Below, in pieces: positions 1 to 7,656 of a stretch of 64,000 nt of DNA. The position numbers and the translations under genes were made by a program. This DNA comes from an uncultured Clostridia bacterium (GTDB lineage: Bacteria; Bacillota; Clostridia; Christensenellales; Borkfalkiaceae): NCBI GenBank assembly GCA_944368155.1, contig CALVWW010000002.1, positions 62,001 to 126,000 on the forward strand, in the 5' to 3' direction. Numbering within the stretch: the stretch's first letter is position 1; every line of letters starts with the position of its first letter. The notes below the pieces were generated by a model. It made no database searches, had not been told where the DNA came from, and saw nothing but the letters and a program-made list of their open reading frames with translations.

Positions 1-98
1 GAATCCAAATAATTTTCAATCATAGCCTGCTCTTCGTCGCCGATTAAAAGCAGCGGCATGAGCGCCCGCCTGTCGCCGCAGAATTCTTTGATTTCCAT
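1..98 (-). CDS. GNAT-like acetyltransferase, N-terminal fragment (cut by window edge)
   Basis: Reading the minus strand from an ATG at 98 gives 32 codons that run off the window. The start (MEIKEFCGDRRALMPLL, then an acidic helix ending MIENYLD) resembles the first helix of small clostridial GNAT N-acetyltransferases. The acetyl-CoA-binding core lies outside the window, so the family call rests only on this N-terminal pattern. An A+T-rich gap separates it from the divergent XRE gene. Confidence 0.45.
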   Translation of the reverse strand, partial: MEIKEFCGDRRALMPLLLIGDEEQAMIENYLD

Positions 99-226
99 AT
101 AATCTGATTATACAGCCTTACTGCGATAAATGCAACGCAGTTTTACAAATTTTTATAAATTTTGCAAAACCGCGTAAAATTCCTTCATTGCAGGAGTCAT
201 TCCTTCACTATGCGGAGTGATTTTAA

Positions 227-254
227 TTGACGGTAAGGCGGAATCGGATATAAT
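227..254 (+). promoter_or_regulatory. Sigma-70-type promoter of the XRE membrane regulator
   Basis: TTGACG (227-232), a 16-nt spacer and a perfect TATAAT (249-254) lie about 70 nt before the ATG at 326. Start would be near 261, leaving a leader of about 65 nt. Confidence 0.6.
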
Positions 255-325
255 TAAAAGTGCAACGGGGCAAACAGCTTGCCTCTTGCAGGCGCGCTTA
301 ATTTATTTTGCGAGGTTAAACTTCT

Positions 326-1366
326 ATGGAAAAGAAAACAATAGGGAAATTTATTTCCGCATTGCGGCGGGCGAAGGGGCTCACGCAGAGGGAGCTCGGC
401 GACATGCTGTATGTTACAGACAAAACTGTGAGCCGCTGGGAAAATGACGAGTGTACGCCCGATTTAAATTTAATTCCCGCCATCGCCGACATATTCGGCG
501 TCACATGCGACGAGCTTTTGCGCGGCGAAAGGCGGCAACATGGCGGCGAACAGCCCGCGGGTGAAAGCGCGCCCTCCGAGCGCGGCAAAAAACAGCTTGA
601 AGCAATTCTGCGGAGGAAATACTCGACATTCCGCAACTTAACGTTCATTCCATTCGGACTGGCGCTCTTGGGACTGATAGTGGCGATAATATGCGTACTG
701 TGCGGAAAAGAAGACAATGTAACGTGGCTTGGCTTTTTACTTCCTGCATTTCTGGCAGTTACCGCCATAATATGCGAGGTCCTCTTTGCCATTAACGGCA
801 CAGTAAAACCTGAGGAACAGCTTGAGGAACACGCCAGAATTATTTGCACACACAATGCCAAGGTGATGCGCCTTACCATTGCCGCAATAATTACTAATGC
901 ATTTATCTTCGGACTATGCATGCCGTTTGTATTGGCATTATCGGAATTTTCCTCTTTATTGAACATATGGAATATAGAGCAACTTTTCCGGCCGGGCACA
1001 GGGCTCGGGTGCATTCTTGCACTGGCGGCATACGGAATTTATTTTAAAGTTATACGGCCACGCATGGTTGCAGACGGCACATTGAAATTTACAAATGACC
1101 ATGATGCAGCCATTGCGGCCGACAATAAACTGCTGTTAAAAATTTCATTGATATTTGGAATAATTTATATTATTCTCGTAATTTTTTCGCTCGTTGTAAT
1201 CGAAAATCCGAACCTGTTTTATTTTGAGAGCGGAACGGCGGGCGCAGATTACAGCTATACAGCGCTTACGTACGCATATTTACTTATGCCTGTCGATTGC
1301 GCCATAGGAGCAATAATATATTTTGCAGTGCGCGCTTCAAGAAATAAAAAGAGAAAAAAATACTAA
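326..1366 (+). CDS. XRE-family regulator with multi-pass membrane C-terminus
   Basis: 346 residues. Residues 1-68 form an HTH_3 DNA-binding domain: RRAKGLTQRELGDMLYVTDK is followed by VSRWENDECTPDL, and the domain ends in DELLRGER. From about residue 105 the protein is strongly hydrophobic, with about six predicted membrane segments (roughly 105-127, 133-155, 178-205, 225-245, 270-295 and 310-335) and a basic end. This architecture is common in Clostridia: a cytoplasmic HTH tethered to a sensor-like membrane domain. The inducing signal and target genes are unknown. It is transcribed alone and is followed by a strong hairpin. ATG 326 is chosen because the HTH begins immediately after it. Confidence 0.85.
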   Translation: MEKKTIGKFISALRRAKGLTQRELGDMLYVTDKTVSRWENDECTPDLNLIPAIADIFGVTCDELLRGERRQHGGEQPAGESAPSERGKKQLEAILRRKYSTFRNLTFIPFGLALLGLIVAIICVLCGKEDNVTWLGFLLPAFLAVTAIICEVLFAINGTVKPEEQLEEHARIICTHNAKVMRLTIAAIITNAFIFGLCMPFVLALSEFSSLLNIWNIEQLFRPGTGLGCILALAAYGIYFKVIRPRMVADGTLKFTNDHDAAIAADNKLLLKISLIFGIIYIILVIFSLVVIENPNLFYFESGTAGADYSYTALTYAYLLMPVDCAIGAIIYFAVRASRNKKRKKY

Positions 1367-1422
1367 AAATTAAATTATTTATTTAATAATAATTATATTA
1401 TTTGTAAGCTGAAATTAAAACG

Positions 1423-1455
1423 GCAGGCGCTTTAAAAAAAAGCGCCTGCTGCTTT
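1423..1455. terminator. Intrinsic terminator after the XRE regulator
   Basis: Perfect 10-bp stem GCAGGCGCTT (1423-1432) / AAGCGCCTGC (1440-1449), then TGCTTTT. An A-run on the 5' side could let it work on the other strand too. Confidence 0.7.
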
Positions 1456-1753
1456 TAATTCCTCATTACAACCTCGCCGGAAAAAATTTTTCGGCGATTT
1501 TTAAAATAATTTCCGTGCGAAAACGTATTTATGCAGCAGAATGCAGCGCGGCGGTCCGCGCGTTAAACATTCTGCGGCATTTTAAATTACTTTAACCTTA
1601 TTTATAAATTAATTTAAAATTAATTACGTTCGGAAAAAGAGCAGGCAAATTTAGTTCGCCGATACCTCTTTTTCACGACAATTCACCTCACGGAAAAAGA
1701 TTTTGACAACGGCAAAAGATTTTTCGTGAACTTCTAAAATAATAATTGTGCGC

Positions 1754-1847
1754 AAGCAGGGTTTCCCTGCGTTAGCGCGACACAATTTGCTGCGGCAGCA
1801 GGCTCACTGGGTGAGCGCGCACAATTATATTTTAAGAGAGCCCCTAA
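1754..1847 (+). repeat. Dispersed intergenic repeat, family A, copy 1
   Basis: Three blocks in order: AAGCAGGGTTTCCCTGCG (1754-1771, itself palindromic), a TTTGCTGCGG...AGCAGGCTC block (1786-1805) and ATTATAT...GAGAGCCCCTAA (1824-1847). The same blocks, order and similar spacing occur on the minus strand at 42069-42165. The rest of the 1367-1924 gap holds no gene that I recognise. Confidence 0.6.
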
Positions 1848-1884
1848 AATTGTGCGCGCGAGGGCAAAGCCCTCAAGTCACGAA

Positions 1885-1913
1885 GATTTCCGCACATCAC
1901 CTGTGCGGAAATC
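1885..1913 (-). terminator. Hairpin downstream of the M18 aminopeptidase gene
   Basis: Perfect 12-bp stem GATTTCCGCACA (1885-1896) / TGTGCGGAAATC (1902-1913) with a 5-nt loop, 12 nt past the minus-strand stop. No clear U-run follows, so it may be a processing or stability hairpin rather than a terminator. Confidence 0.45.
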
Positions 1914-1924
1914 TGTGAGCACCT

Positions 1925-3325
1925 TTATTTCATGAAAGCAACAAAAGCCCTGTAATTGCTGTATAAGTCAGCTTTGGATATAAGCTCCCACGGCGCGTGC
2001 ATTGAAATTACCGGCACACCTAAATCTACCGTGTCGATATTAAGGTTAGCGACATATTTTGCCACCGTGCCGCCACCGCCGGCATCCACCTTGCCGAGCT
2101 CGGCGGTCTGCCACACAACCCCCTCATTTTCAAACATTGCGCGGACCTCACCCACAAACTCGGCGTTGGCGTCGTTGGAACCGCTCTTGCCGCGGGCGCC
2201 GGTAAACTTATTCATGCAGGTGCCGCAGGCGATAATTGCTGAATTCATGCGCTCGTAAACGCTTGCAAAGTTGGGGTCGAATGCTGCGGTTACATCGGAA
2301 GAGAGGCATTTGGAAACGGCCCGCACTTTGCGGTAATTTGCACCCATAGCCTCGCAGATATCCTCCATTAAATCGGAATATATCCTGCTCTGCATGCCGG
2401 TGTTTCCCTCGCTCCCTATCTCCTCTTTATCGACAAGCATGGCAAGCACCGTGTGCTCGCTCCCGTTGTCCAGAACGGCCGTCAATGCGGGGTATGCACA
2501 AACTCTGTCGTCATGGCCGTATGCGCCTATCAGCGCCCTGTCGAAGCCGACATCGCGCGCAGGGTATGCGGGCACGGCCGAAAGCTCCGCCGAAAGAAAG
2601 TCCTCTTCGCACATGCCGTATTTTTCGTTGAGAATGTTCAGAACGGTGAGCTTAATCTTCTTCTCCACCTTTTCATCATTGTAGGGCATGCTGCCGACAA
2701 CTATATTGAGCTGCTCGCCCTCGATTATCTTGGCGCCTCCCTTTGCCATCTGCTCAGCGCCGAGGTGGGGCAGTAGGTCGTCTATATAGAATACGGGGTC
2801 GCCCGCGTCCTCGCCCACCTTTATTTCAACCTTGGTGCCGTCTTTCAAAACCACTACGCCGTGCAGCGCAAGGGGAATTGTCGTCCACTGATATTTCTTT
2901 ATTCCGCCGTAATAGTGCGTCTTTAAAAAGCACAGCCCTGCCTCTTCATAGAGGGGGTTCTGCTTTATGTCCACTCTGGGAGCGTCGATATGGGATACAA
3001 TTATCCTCATGCCGTCCTCTTCCAGATTTTTGCTTCCAACGCGGAATGCGACTATGCTCTTGCCGCGGTTTACAAAATATTTTTTGTCGCCCGCGTTAAG
3101 TTTGTCGCCGAAACGATATTCGGAAAAGCCTGCCTTTTTTGCCATCTCCACGGCAACGGCGCACGCCTCGCGCTCGGTCTTGGCGGCGTCGAGGAAGGAC
3201 TTATAACCCTCGGCATAGTCAAACATGGCCTTTTTCTCCTCTTCGGAGGCCGTTAAAAAGTAGTTCTTCTTCTCATAGGCAAGCTCTTCATAGCGCGCTT
3301 GCCCTTCGGTCTTTTTTTCAGACAT
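1925..3325 (-). CDS. M18 family zinc aminopeptidase
   Basis: 466 residues from ATG 3325; an in-frame GTG at 3334 would overlap the Shine-Dalgarno TAAGGAG (3340-3334), which is ideally spaced for the ATG. Cytosolic dinuclear-zinc exopeptidase of the M18 (aspartyl aminopeptidase-like) family. Visible family landmarks are VSHIDAPRVD (first metal ligands), YIDDLLPHLG, the DKEEIGSEG motif (catalytic and metal-binding acids) and C-terminal ISMHAPWEL with the last metal histidine. Length matches the family. It removes N-terminal residues, classically acidic ones, from peptides in protein turnover. No signal peptide. Monocistronic, with its own RBS and a downstream hairpin. Confidence 0.92.
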   Translation of the reverse strand: MSEKKTEGQARYEELAYEKKNYFLTASEEEKKAMFDYAEGYKSFLDAAKTEREACAVAVEMAKKAGFSEYRFGDKLNAGDKKYFVNRGKSIVAFRVGSKNLEEDGMRIIVSHIDAPRVDIKQNPLYEEAGLCFLKTHYYGGIKKYQWTTIPLALHGVVVLKDGTKVEIKVGEDAGDPVFYIDDLLPHLGAEQMAKGGAKIIEGEQLNIVVGSMPYNDEKVEKKIKLTVLNILNEKYGMCEEDFLSAELSAVPAYPARDVGFDRALIGAYGHDDRVCAYPALTAVLDNGSEHTVLAMLVDKEEIGSEGNTGMQSRIYSDLMEDICEAMGANYRKVRAVSKCLSSDVTAAFDPNFASVYERMNSAIIACGTCMNKFTGARGKSGSNDANAEFVGEVRAMFENEGVVWQTAELGKVDAGGGGTVAKYVANLNIDTVDLGVPVISMHAPWELISKADLYSNYRAFVAFMK

Positions 3326-3452
3326 AAAAAACACTCCTTAAATGATAATTTCAATCCGTGCATATTATAGCACCGCGGGAGGCTAAAAAGCAATTTTTTA
3401 TACGTCAAAAAAGCGCCCTATAAGACATATTTTTTGTCTCTGCGAAGCTTGC

Positions 3453-4133
3453 CTATTCCTGTCCGTCATCCAGGGCAGACCCGCGCTTTACCGGCCCGAA
3501 GCCGCTGAAACCGCACAGTCTGCGGCACACTTTATAGCCGCAGAACTTATCTGCCAGAAGGGCAATAAAGAACAAAGCGCTGCCCGCGACGGCTATCATT
3601 ATATCTTCCATGGTATCGGCCAAGGGAGATTTTCCGAGAGCTATCGATTCAGCCACGCGCTGGGAGTCGGCGCCGGTAATACTGTCGGCAATGTACTCCC
3701 ATATCTCCCAGATTGCAGCTATTCCGAGCGTTGCAAGCAGCACAATCAGCACACAGCCCAACACATTTGCCTTCCCGCTCCTACCCCGCACACAGAAAAT
3801 AAATATGGCAAGGCTTGCGATAAAGGCAAACGCGCCGTGCATTATCCAGTCCCAGCACAAAAATTTATCGTAAAACTCCAGTCCGCTGCCGAGGAAGGAG
3901 GCGCAGAATACAAATACGGCGGCAAGCACGGAGAGCACCGCCGTCAGCGGCTGTTTTGTGACGAGCGTATACAGAGGTACGGCAAACGGCAACAATGACG
4001 ACGCCAGAAGCTGTAGATACATGGTTACGTCGCTTCCGCCGCAAACTCCGTAGGCGATGCAGAACCCCGCCGCAACGGCAACGGTTATTACCCCGGGAAG
4101 CCACGGAATTAATTTTGAAACTTTTGAGTTCAT
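3453..4133 (-). CDS. Multi-pass membrane protein, YjdF/DUF2238-like
   Basis: About 226 residues from ATG 4133, chosen over an upstream start because AAAGGA lies 8-9 nt before it. Six or seven hydrophobic segments. The conserved-looking core DWIMHG...AIWEIWEYIADS...DTMEDIMIAVAGS (polar residues between helices) matches the pattern of the YjdF/DUF2238 inner-membrane family, whose function is not settled. The C-terminal tail is short and basic. It is separated by about 120 nt from the ABC operon upstream and has its own RBS. Family assignment is by motif memory only. Confidence 0.6.
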   Translation of the reverse strand: MNSKVSKLIPWLPGVITVAVAAGFCIAYGVCGGSDVTMYLQLLASSLLPFAVPLYTLVTKQPLTAVLSVLAAVFVFCASFLGSGLEFYDKFLCWDWIMHGAFAFIASLAIFIFCVRGRSGKANVLGCVLIVLLATLGIAAIWEIWEYIADSITGADSQRVAESIALGKSPLADTMEDIMIAVAGSALFFIALLADKFCGYKVCRRLCGFSGFGPVKRGSALDDGQE

Positions 4134-4294
4134 ATTTTCAATCCTTTGCCCTGTTAAAAGACAACGGCGCGCAAAATGCATTTGCCGCCCGTTTATTTCA
4201 GCTTACCGCATTTTTGTAAACAGGGTATAAACGAATAATAAAAACAGGGGCAAGCAAACAATTGCGCCCCTGTATTTAAGTATATACCCGATTT

Positions 4295-5098
4295 TCAGTT
4301 CAAAACCATTCTGTCATTAATTTCGCCGCCCGACTCGCGGAACTTATCCAAAAGGTCTTTTACATTCAGAGCCTTCTTTTCATCCCCGCTTACGTCATAA
4401 ATAATTCTGCCCTCCTGCATCATTATCAGCCTGTTGCCGCAGCGGATTGCATCGAGCATATTGTGCGTTATCATTACCGTAGTGAGGTTATTTTCCGCCG
4501 CTATTTCTTCGGTGAAATCGAGCACCCTCGCCGCAGTTTTCGGGTCGAGCGCCGCGGTGTGTTCGTCTAAAAGAAGCAGTTCAGGCTTGTTTAAAGAGGC
4601 CATCAAGAGGGTGAGCGACTGCCTCTGTCCGCCCGACAGAAGCCCTACCTTTGCCGTCATGCGCTCCTCGAGCCCGAGGCCGAGGCGGGCGAGCTGTTCG
4701 CGGTAGAACGCCTTCTCGCTCTTGCGTATCCCCGGCATCAGCGAGCGCACCTTGCCGCGGCGGGCGGCGAGCGCCAGATTTTCCTGTATCTCCATATTGG
4801 GAGTCGTGCCCATCATCGGGTCCTGAAACACTCTGCCGAGGTACTTTGCACGCTTATATTCAGAGAGCCTGGTGACATCGCGCCCTCCCAGCACTATTCT
4901 GCCTTCATCCACGCGGAAGGTGCCGCATATGGCGTTCAAAAGCGTGCTTTTACCCGCGCCGTTGCCGCCTATGACCGTTATAAAATCGCCCTCGCTTACC
5001 GTGAGGTCTACGCCCTGCAGAGCCTTCTTTTCGTTTACGGAACCGCGGTTGAATGTTTTGCAGATATTTTCCAGTTGCAAAATTACCTTTTTACACAT
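4295..5098 (-). CDS. ABC importer ATP-binding subunit (TrpXYZ-type)
   Basis: 267 residues with a complete ABC ATPase set: Walker A GGNGAGKST near residue 44, Q-loop GRVFQDP, signature LSGGQRQSL, Walker B LLLLDEHTAALDP and the H-loop in MITHN. The His after the Walker B glutamate (DEHTAALD) is typical of ATPases paired with PF04392 substrate-binding proteins. It overlaps the permease gene by 8 nt and is the last gene of the operon at 7073-4295. It powers uptake of a small organic solute. Homologous systems have been linked to aromatic amino acids, but the substrate here is not shown. Confidence 0.9.
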   Translation of the reverse strand: MCKKVILQLENICKTFNRGSVNEKKALQGVDLTVSEGDFITVIGGNGAGKSTLLNAICGTFRVDEGRIVLGGRDVTRLSEYKRAKYLGRVFQDPMMGTTPNMEIQENLALAARRGKVRSLMPGIRKSEKAFYREQLARLGLGLEERMTAKVGLLSGGQRQSLTLLMASLNKPELLLLDEHTAALDPKTAARVLDFTEEIAAENNLTTVMITHNMLDAIRCGNRLIMMQEGRIIYDVSGDEKKALNVKDLLDKFRESGGEINDRMVLN

Positions 5099-6059
5099 TT
5101 TTATCCGCCTCCCCGCTCCGAGCTGATTGAGCGTCCTTTTTACGCCTGAGCGTGCCGCCGTTTGACGGACCGCCGCGCCGCTTGAGGTTGCTGAAATATT
5201 TATCCTTCATATACGGCACGGCGAGGAAGATTGCAACGACTATCGCGGCGAACATCTTGAGATATTCTGTATCTATGTTCAGCCAGATGACAAACTGGTA
5301 CACAATGTAGTAAATCACGCTGCCTATAACAACGCCCACAAGCTGCACGGCAAAGTTGCGCGATATGCGCGTAACTATTGCCTCGCCTATGATAACCGCG
5401 GCAAGGCCTATTACTATAGCGCCGCGGCCCATATTTATATCGGCAAACCCCTGATACTGTACAAGCAGCGCACCTGCAAGCGCGACAAGCGCGTTAGATA
5501 TCATGAGGCCTATTATCTTGTTAAGATTTACATTTATGCCCTGCGCGCGGCTCATGCTGGGATTGTTGCCGGTGGCGCGTATTCCGCAACCCATTTCCGT
5601 TCCGAAGAACCAGTACAAAAGGCCGACTATAACGGCAATAAAGGCAAAAAGAATGAGTATTGACCATGCCGTATCCGCAGCGGAAGTAGCGCTGATTATT
5701 ACATACTGTCCGCGCGTATCCACAGCGGTATTCGACTGGCCCATTATCTTTAAATTTACCGACCAGAGTATGAGCTGTGTAAGAATTCCCGAAAGTATTG
5801 CCGGTATGCCCATCAGCGTGTGGAATATACCCGTTATAAGCCCCGCCAGCGCGCCGGCAATCACCGCCACAAGCACAGCCAGCCATGCGTTTACTCCGGC
5901 CGCCATAAGCACGGCCGCTACAGCGCCGCCGGTGCAGATAGAGCCGTCGACCGTAAGGTCGGCGAAGTCGAGCACCTTGTAGGTGATGTATACGCCTATA
6001 GCCATTATTCCCCATATGAACCCGAGCGCAACGGCTCCGGGAAGTGCGTCCCAAAACAT
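5091..6059 (-). CDS. ABC importer permease, branched-chain-type fold
   Basis: 322 residues with about nine hydrophobic segments. The N-terminal GFIWGIMAIGVYITYKVLDF followed by LTVDGS is characteristic of the permease of TrpXYZ/PF04392 systems, related to LivH/PF02653. A TGNNPSMSRAQGIN loop, a likely coupling region, lies in the middle. The last 30 residues are polar and basic. The start codon lies 27 nt after the substrate-binding protein stop, and the stop overlaps the ATPase start, so translation is probably coupled. It forms the transmembrane channel and likely works as a homodimer with two ATPases. Confidence 0.88.
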   Translation of the reverse strand: MFWDALPGAVALGFIWGIMAIGVYITYKVLDFADLTVDGSICTGGAVAAVLMAAGVNAWLAVLVAVIAGALAGLITGIFHTLMGIPAILSGILTQLILWSVNLKIMGQSNTAVDTRGQYVIISATSAADTAWSILILFAFIAVIVGLLYWFFGTEMGCGIRATGNNPSMSRAQGINVNLNKIIGLMISNALVALAGALLVQYQGFADINMGRGAIVIGLAAVIIGEAIVTRISRNFAVQLVGVVIGSVIYYIVYQFVIWLNIDTEYLKMFAAIVVAIFLAVPYMKDKYFSNLKRRGGPSNGGTLRRKKDAQSARSGEADKNV

Positions 6060-6086
6060 AAAATTACTCTCTCCTGTTTTTTATCT

Positions 6087-7073
6087 CTATATGGCCTCGT
6101 AGTAATCGGGAATTTCTATCCCGAGTTCACTGCATATTTCGGCGTTATATTTACGGACGGGATTCTCGTCGTAGCGCACGGGCATAGACGATACGTCGGC
6201 TCCCTCTAAAAGTATTTCTGCCGCCATTTCGGCGGTTATCACCCCGAGATTGTAGTAGCTTATGGAAAGCGTGGCAATCCCGCATCCGCCGCATATACCC
6301 TCTTCACCCGCAATTATAGGTATTCCGAGAGGGCGGCACACATTATCTATGAGCGAAGTGTTTGACGCGACGGTGTTATCTGTAGGCAGATATATAGCCT
6401 CGCTCTCGGCAGCCATGCGCTGAACGACGCTCTGCAAATCGTTTGAATCGGAAAATGAGTAGAGCGTACACTCATAGCCCATATCCAGCGCCTCCAACGC
6501 CTTCACCATCTCATCCACCTGAAAGCGTGAATTGGGTTCTGCAGAACAATATAAAAGGCCGATTTTACGCGCTTCGGGGACGAGTTCGCCGAACATGAGT
6601 GCCTGTTCCTCGAGCGGGGCAAGGTCGCTCGTGCCGGAAACGTTTGTGAGCGTGCCGTCTTCCGCAACATAGTTGTCAAGTCCCAGCGCCACGTCGTACA
6701 CGGTGACTGAAGTGCCGAGTATCGGTATATCCTCGGTGGAATTATATGCCGCCTGCAAAGCCGTTGTGGCATTCGACATGATAAGGTCATAATCTTTCGC
6801 CACAAAATTGTTTGCAATTACCGAACAGTTTACCGTATCGTTCTGTGCGTTCTGATAATCTATTCTGACGGTCTTGCCCTCTTCCTCAATCAGCTCTGTA
6901 AGCCTTTGCGTAAAGCCTTCGGTCGCAGCGTCGAGCGCGTCATGACGGACAAGCTGAATTATACCTACGGCATAGTCATAGCCCGCCGCCTGTGACGGCA
7001 CGAAGCCTATTGCCGTTACACAGACGCCCAGCACGGCAACTGTGACGGCAAGGTTGAGAATTGCTCTCTTCAT
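6087..7073 (-). CDS. ABC importer substrate-binding protein, PF04392-like
   Basis: 328 residues. An N-terminal hydrophobic signal (residues 4-28, ending SQAAG) is followed by the periplasmic-binding fold: YAVGIIQLVRHDALDAATEGF, then IDYQNAQND, an IMSNATTALQAA ligand loop and GLLYCSAEPNSRFQV. Members of this family bind aromatic amino acids or related compounds. Oddity: Gram-positive binding proteins are usually lipid-anchored, but the only early Cys (LGVC) does not fit the lipobox rule (needs small residues at -1 and -2), so this copy may be secreted or held by an uncleaved signal anchor. First gene of the operon. Confidence 0.88.
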   Translation of the reverse strand: MKRAILNLAVTVAVLGVCVTAIGFVPSQAAGYDYAVGIIQLVRHDALDAATEGFTQRLTELIEEEGKTVRIDYQNAQNDTVNCSVIANNFVAKDYDLIMSNATTALQAAYNSTEDIPILGTSVTVYDVALGLDNYVAEDGTLTNVSGTSDLAPLEEQALMFGELVPEARKIGLLYCSAEPNSRFQVDEMVKALEALDMGYECTLYSFSDSNDLQSVVQRMAAESEAIYLPTDNTVASNTSLIDNVCRPLGIPIIAGEEGICGGCGIATLSISYYNLGVITAEMAAEILLEGADVSSMPVRYDENPVRKYNAEICSELGIEIPDYYEAI

Positions 7074-7207
7074 AGCTCTGTCACCATAAAAAATAATTTA
7101 ATAAATAATAGCACATGCAGGCGCGGTATGTCAATGCACTTTATTAAAATAAAGCATATGAATATTTATTTTGTCATAAGGCAGACTTGGACGGCACACC
7201 TTTTGAG

Positions 7208-7236
7208 TTGACAAATCGGCGTAACCCGTTTAAAAT
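7208..7236 (+). promoter_or_regulatory. Consensus promoter of the interrupted host tRNA-Leu
   Basis: TTGACA (7208-7213), exactly 17 nt, then TAAAAT (7231-7236). Transcription from about 7243 would pass the 37-bp repeats and the 5' tRNA half, then continue into the intact element-borne tRNA-Leu and stop at the terminator at 7552-7584. Confidence 0.8.
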
Positions 7237-7257
7237 ATACGGGAGTGCTGATTTAAT

Positions 7258-7368
7258 GCGGGCGGACGCGCCGTATATTTAATGCGGATATGGCGCGGGC
7301 GGACGCGCCGTATATTTAATGCGGATATGGCGCGGGCGGACGCGCCGTATATTTAATGCGGATATGGC
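7258..7368 (+). repeat. Tandem 37-bp repeat, three copies, carrying the tRNA 5' end
   Basis: Copies at 7258-7294, 7295-7331 and 7332-7368 look identical by eye. Each unit ends in GCGGATATGGC, the first 11 nt of the host tRNA-Leu; the third copy's end is the tRNA itself. Each unit also holds a GGCGCG...CGCGCC-type dyad. There are no spacers, so this is not CRISPR. Confidence 0.9.
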
Positions 7369-7400
7369 GGAATTGGCAGACGCGCGGGACTTAGAATCCT
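7358..7400 (+). pseudogene. 5' half of host tRNA-Leu(UAG), split by the element
   Basis: Acceptor 5' strand GCGGATA, D-arm GCGGAATTGGCAGACGCG and anticodon 5' stem plus loop CGGGA-CTTAGAA are present, and the tRNA is then lost. The missing part (TCCCG, variable arm, T-arm, TATCCGC-A-CCA) is found at 26062-26112; joined, the two halves form a perfect cloverleaf. As it stands this half cannot yield a tRNA. Confidence 0.93.
7390..7399 (+). other. attL core
   Basis: CTTAGAATCC, the anticodon loop and 3' stem start of tRNA-Leu(UAG), is repeated exactly at 26062-26071. Strict element ends are therefore 7390 and 26071. The same 10-mer also occurs in the intact tRNA at 7493-7502, leaving a second possible left junction. 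Confidence 0.85.
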
Positions 7401-7460
7401 ATTGCGTAACAAATTAACATAATTTTTAACAAAAAAACTGAAAACTTCACAAAAACCACG

Positions 7461-7543
7461 CTGACATGGCGGAATTGGCAGACGCGCAGGACTTAGAATC
7501 CTGTGATAATCTCGTGCAGGTTCAAGTCCTGTTGTCAGCACCA
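7461..7543 (+). tRNA. tRNA-Leu(UAG), complete, carried by the element
   Basis: Acceptor GCTGACA pairs with TGTCAGC, followed by discriminator A and encoded CCA. The anticodon arm is CAGGA-CTTAGAA-TCCTG (anticodon TAG), with a long class II variable arm and T-arm GCAGG-TTCAAGT-CCTGT. Its acceptor and variable arms differ from the split host gene, so it is not a simple copy. It lies 60 nt inside attL, downstream of the host tRNA promoter, and probably replaces the destroyed function. Confidence 0.95.
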
Positions 7544-7551
7544 ACAAATCT

Positions 7552-7584
7552 CGGGAGAAAATTCACAAATTTTCTCCCGTTTTT
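7552..7584 (+). terminator. Intrinsic terminator of the tRNA-Leu transcript
   Basis: 12-bp stem CGGGAGAAAATT (7552-7563) / AATTTTCTCCCG (7568-7579), loop CACA, then TTTTT. Confidence 0.9.
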
Positions 7585-7593
7585 GTTATCATT

Positions 7594-7612
7594 GGGAAGT
7601 TTTGGGAAGTTA
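7594..7612 (+). other. Candidate integrase arm-type sites, left end
   Basis: Two adjacent direct repeats, GGGAAGTTT (7594-7602) and GGGAAGTTA (7604-7612), lie just past the tRNA terminator and before the integrase stop. The same nonamer recurs near the right end. Confidence 0.5.
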
Positions 7613-7656
7613 AAATTTGTTTTGTTTAGCTAAAAATCGGTTGTTTTGTACTTAAA

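Noticed and set aside
7258-7368. Possible CRISPR array
   Set aside because: The repeats are contiguous with no spacers, only three copies, and no cas genes are near.
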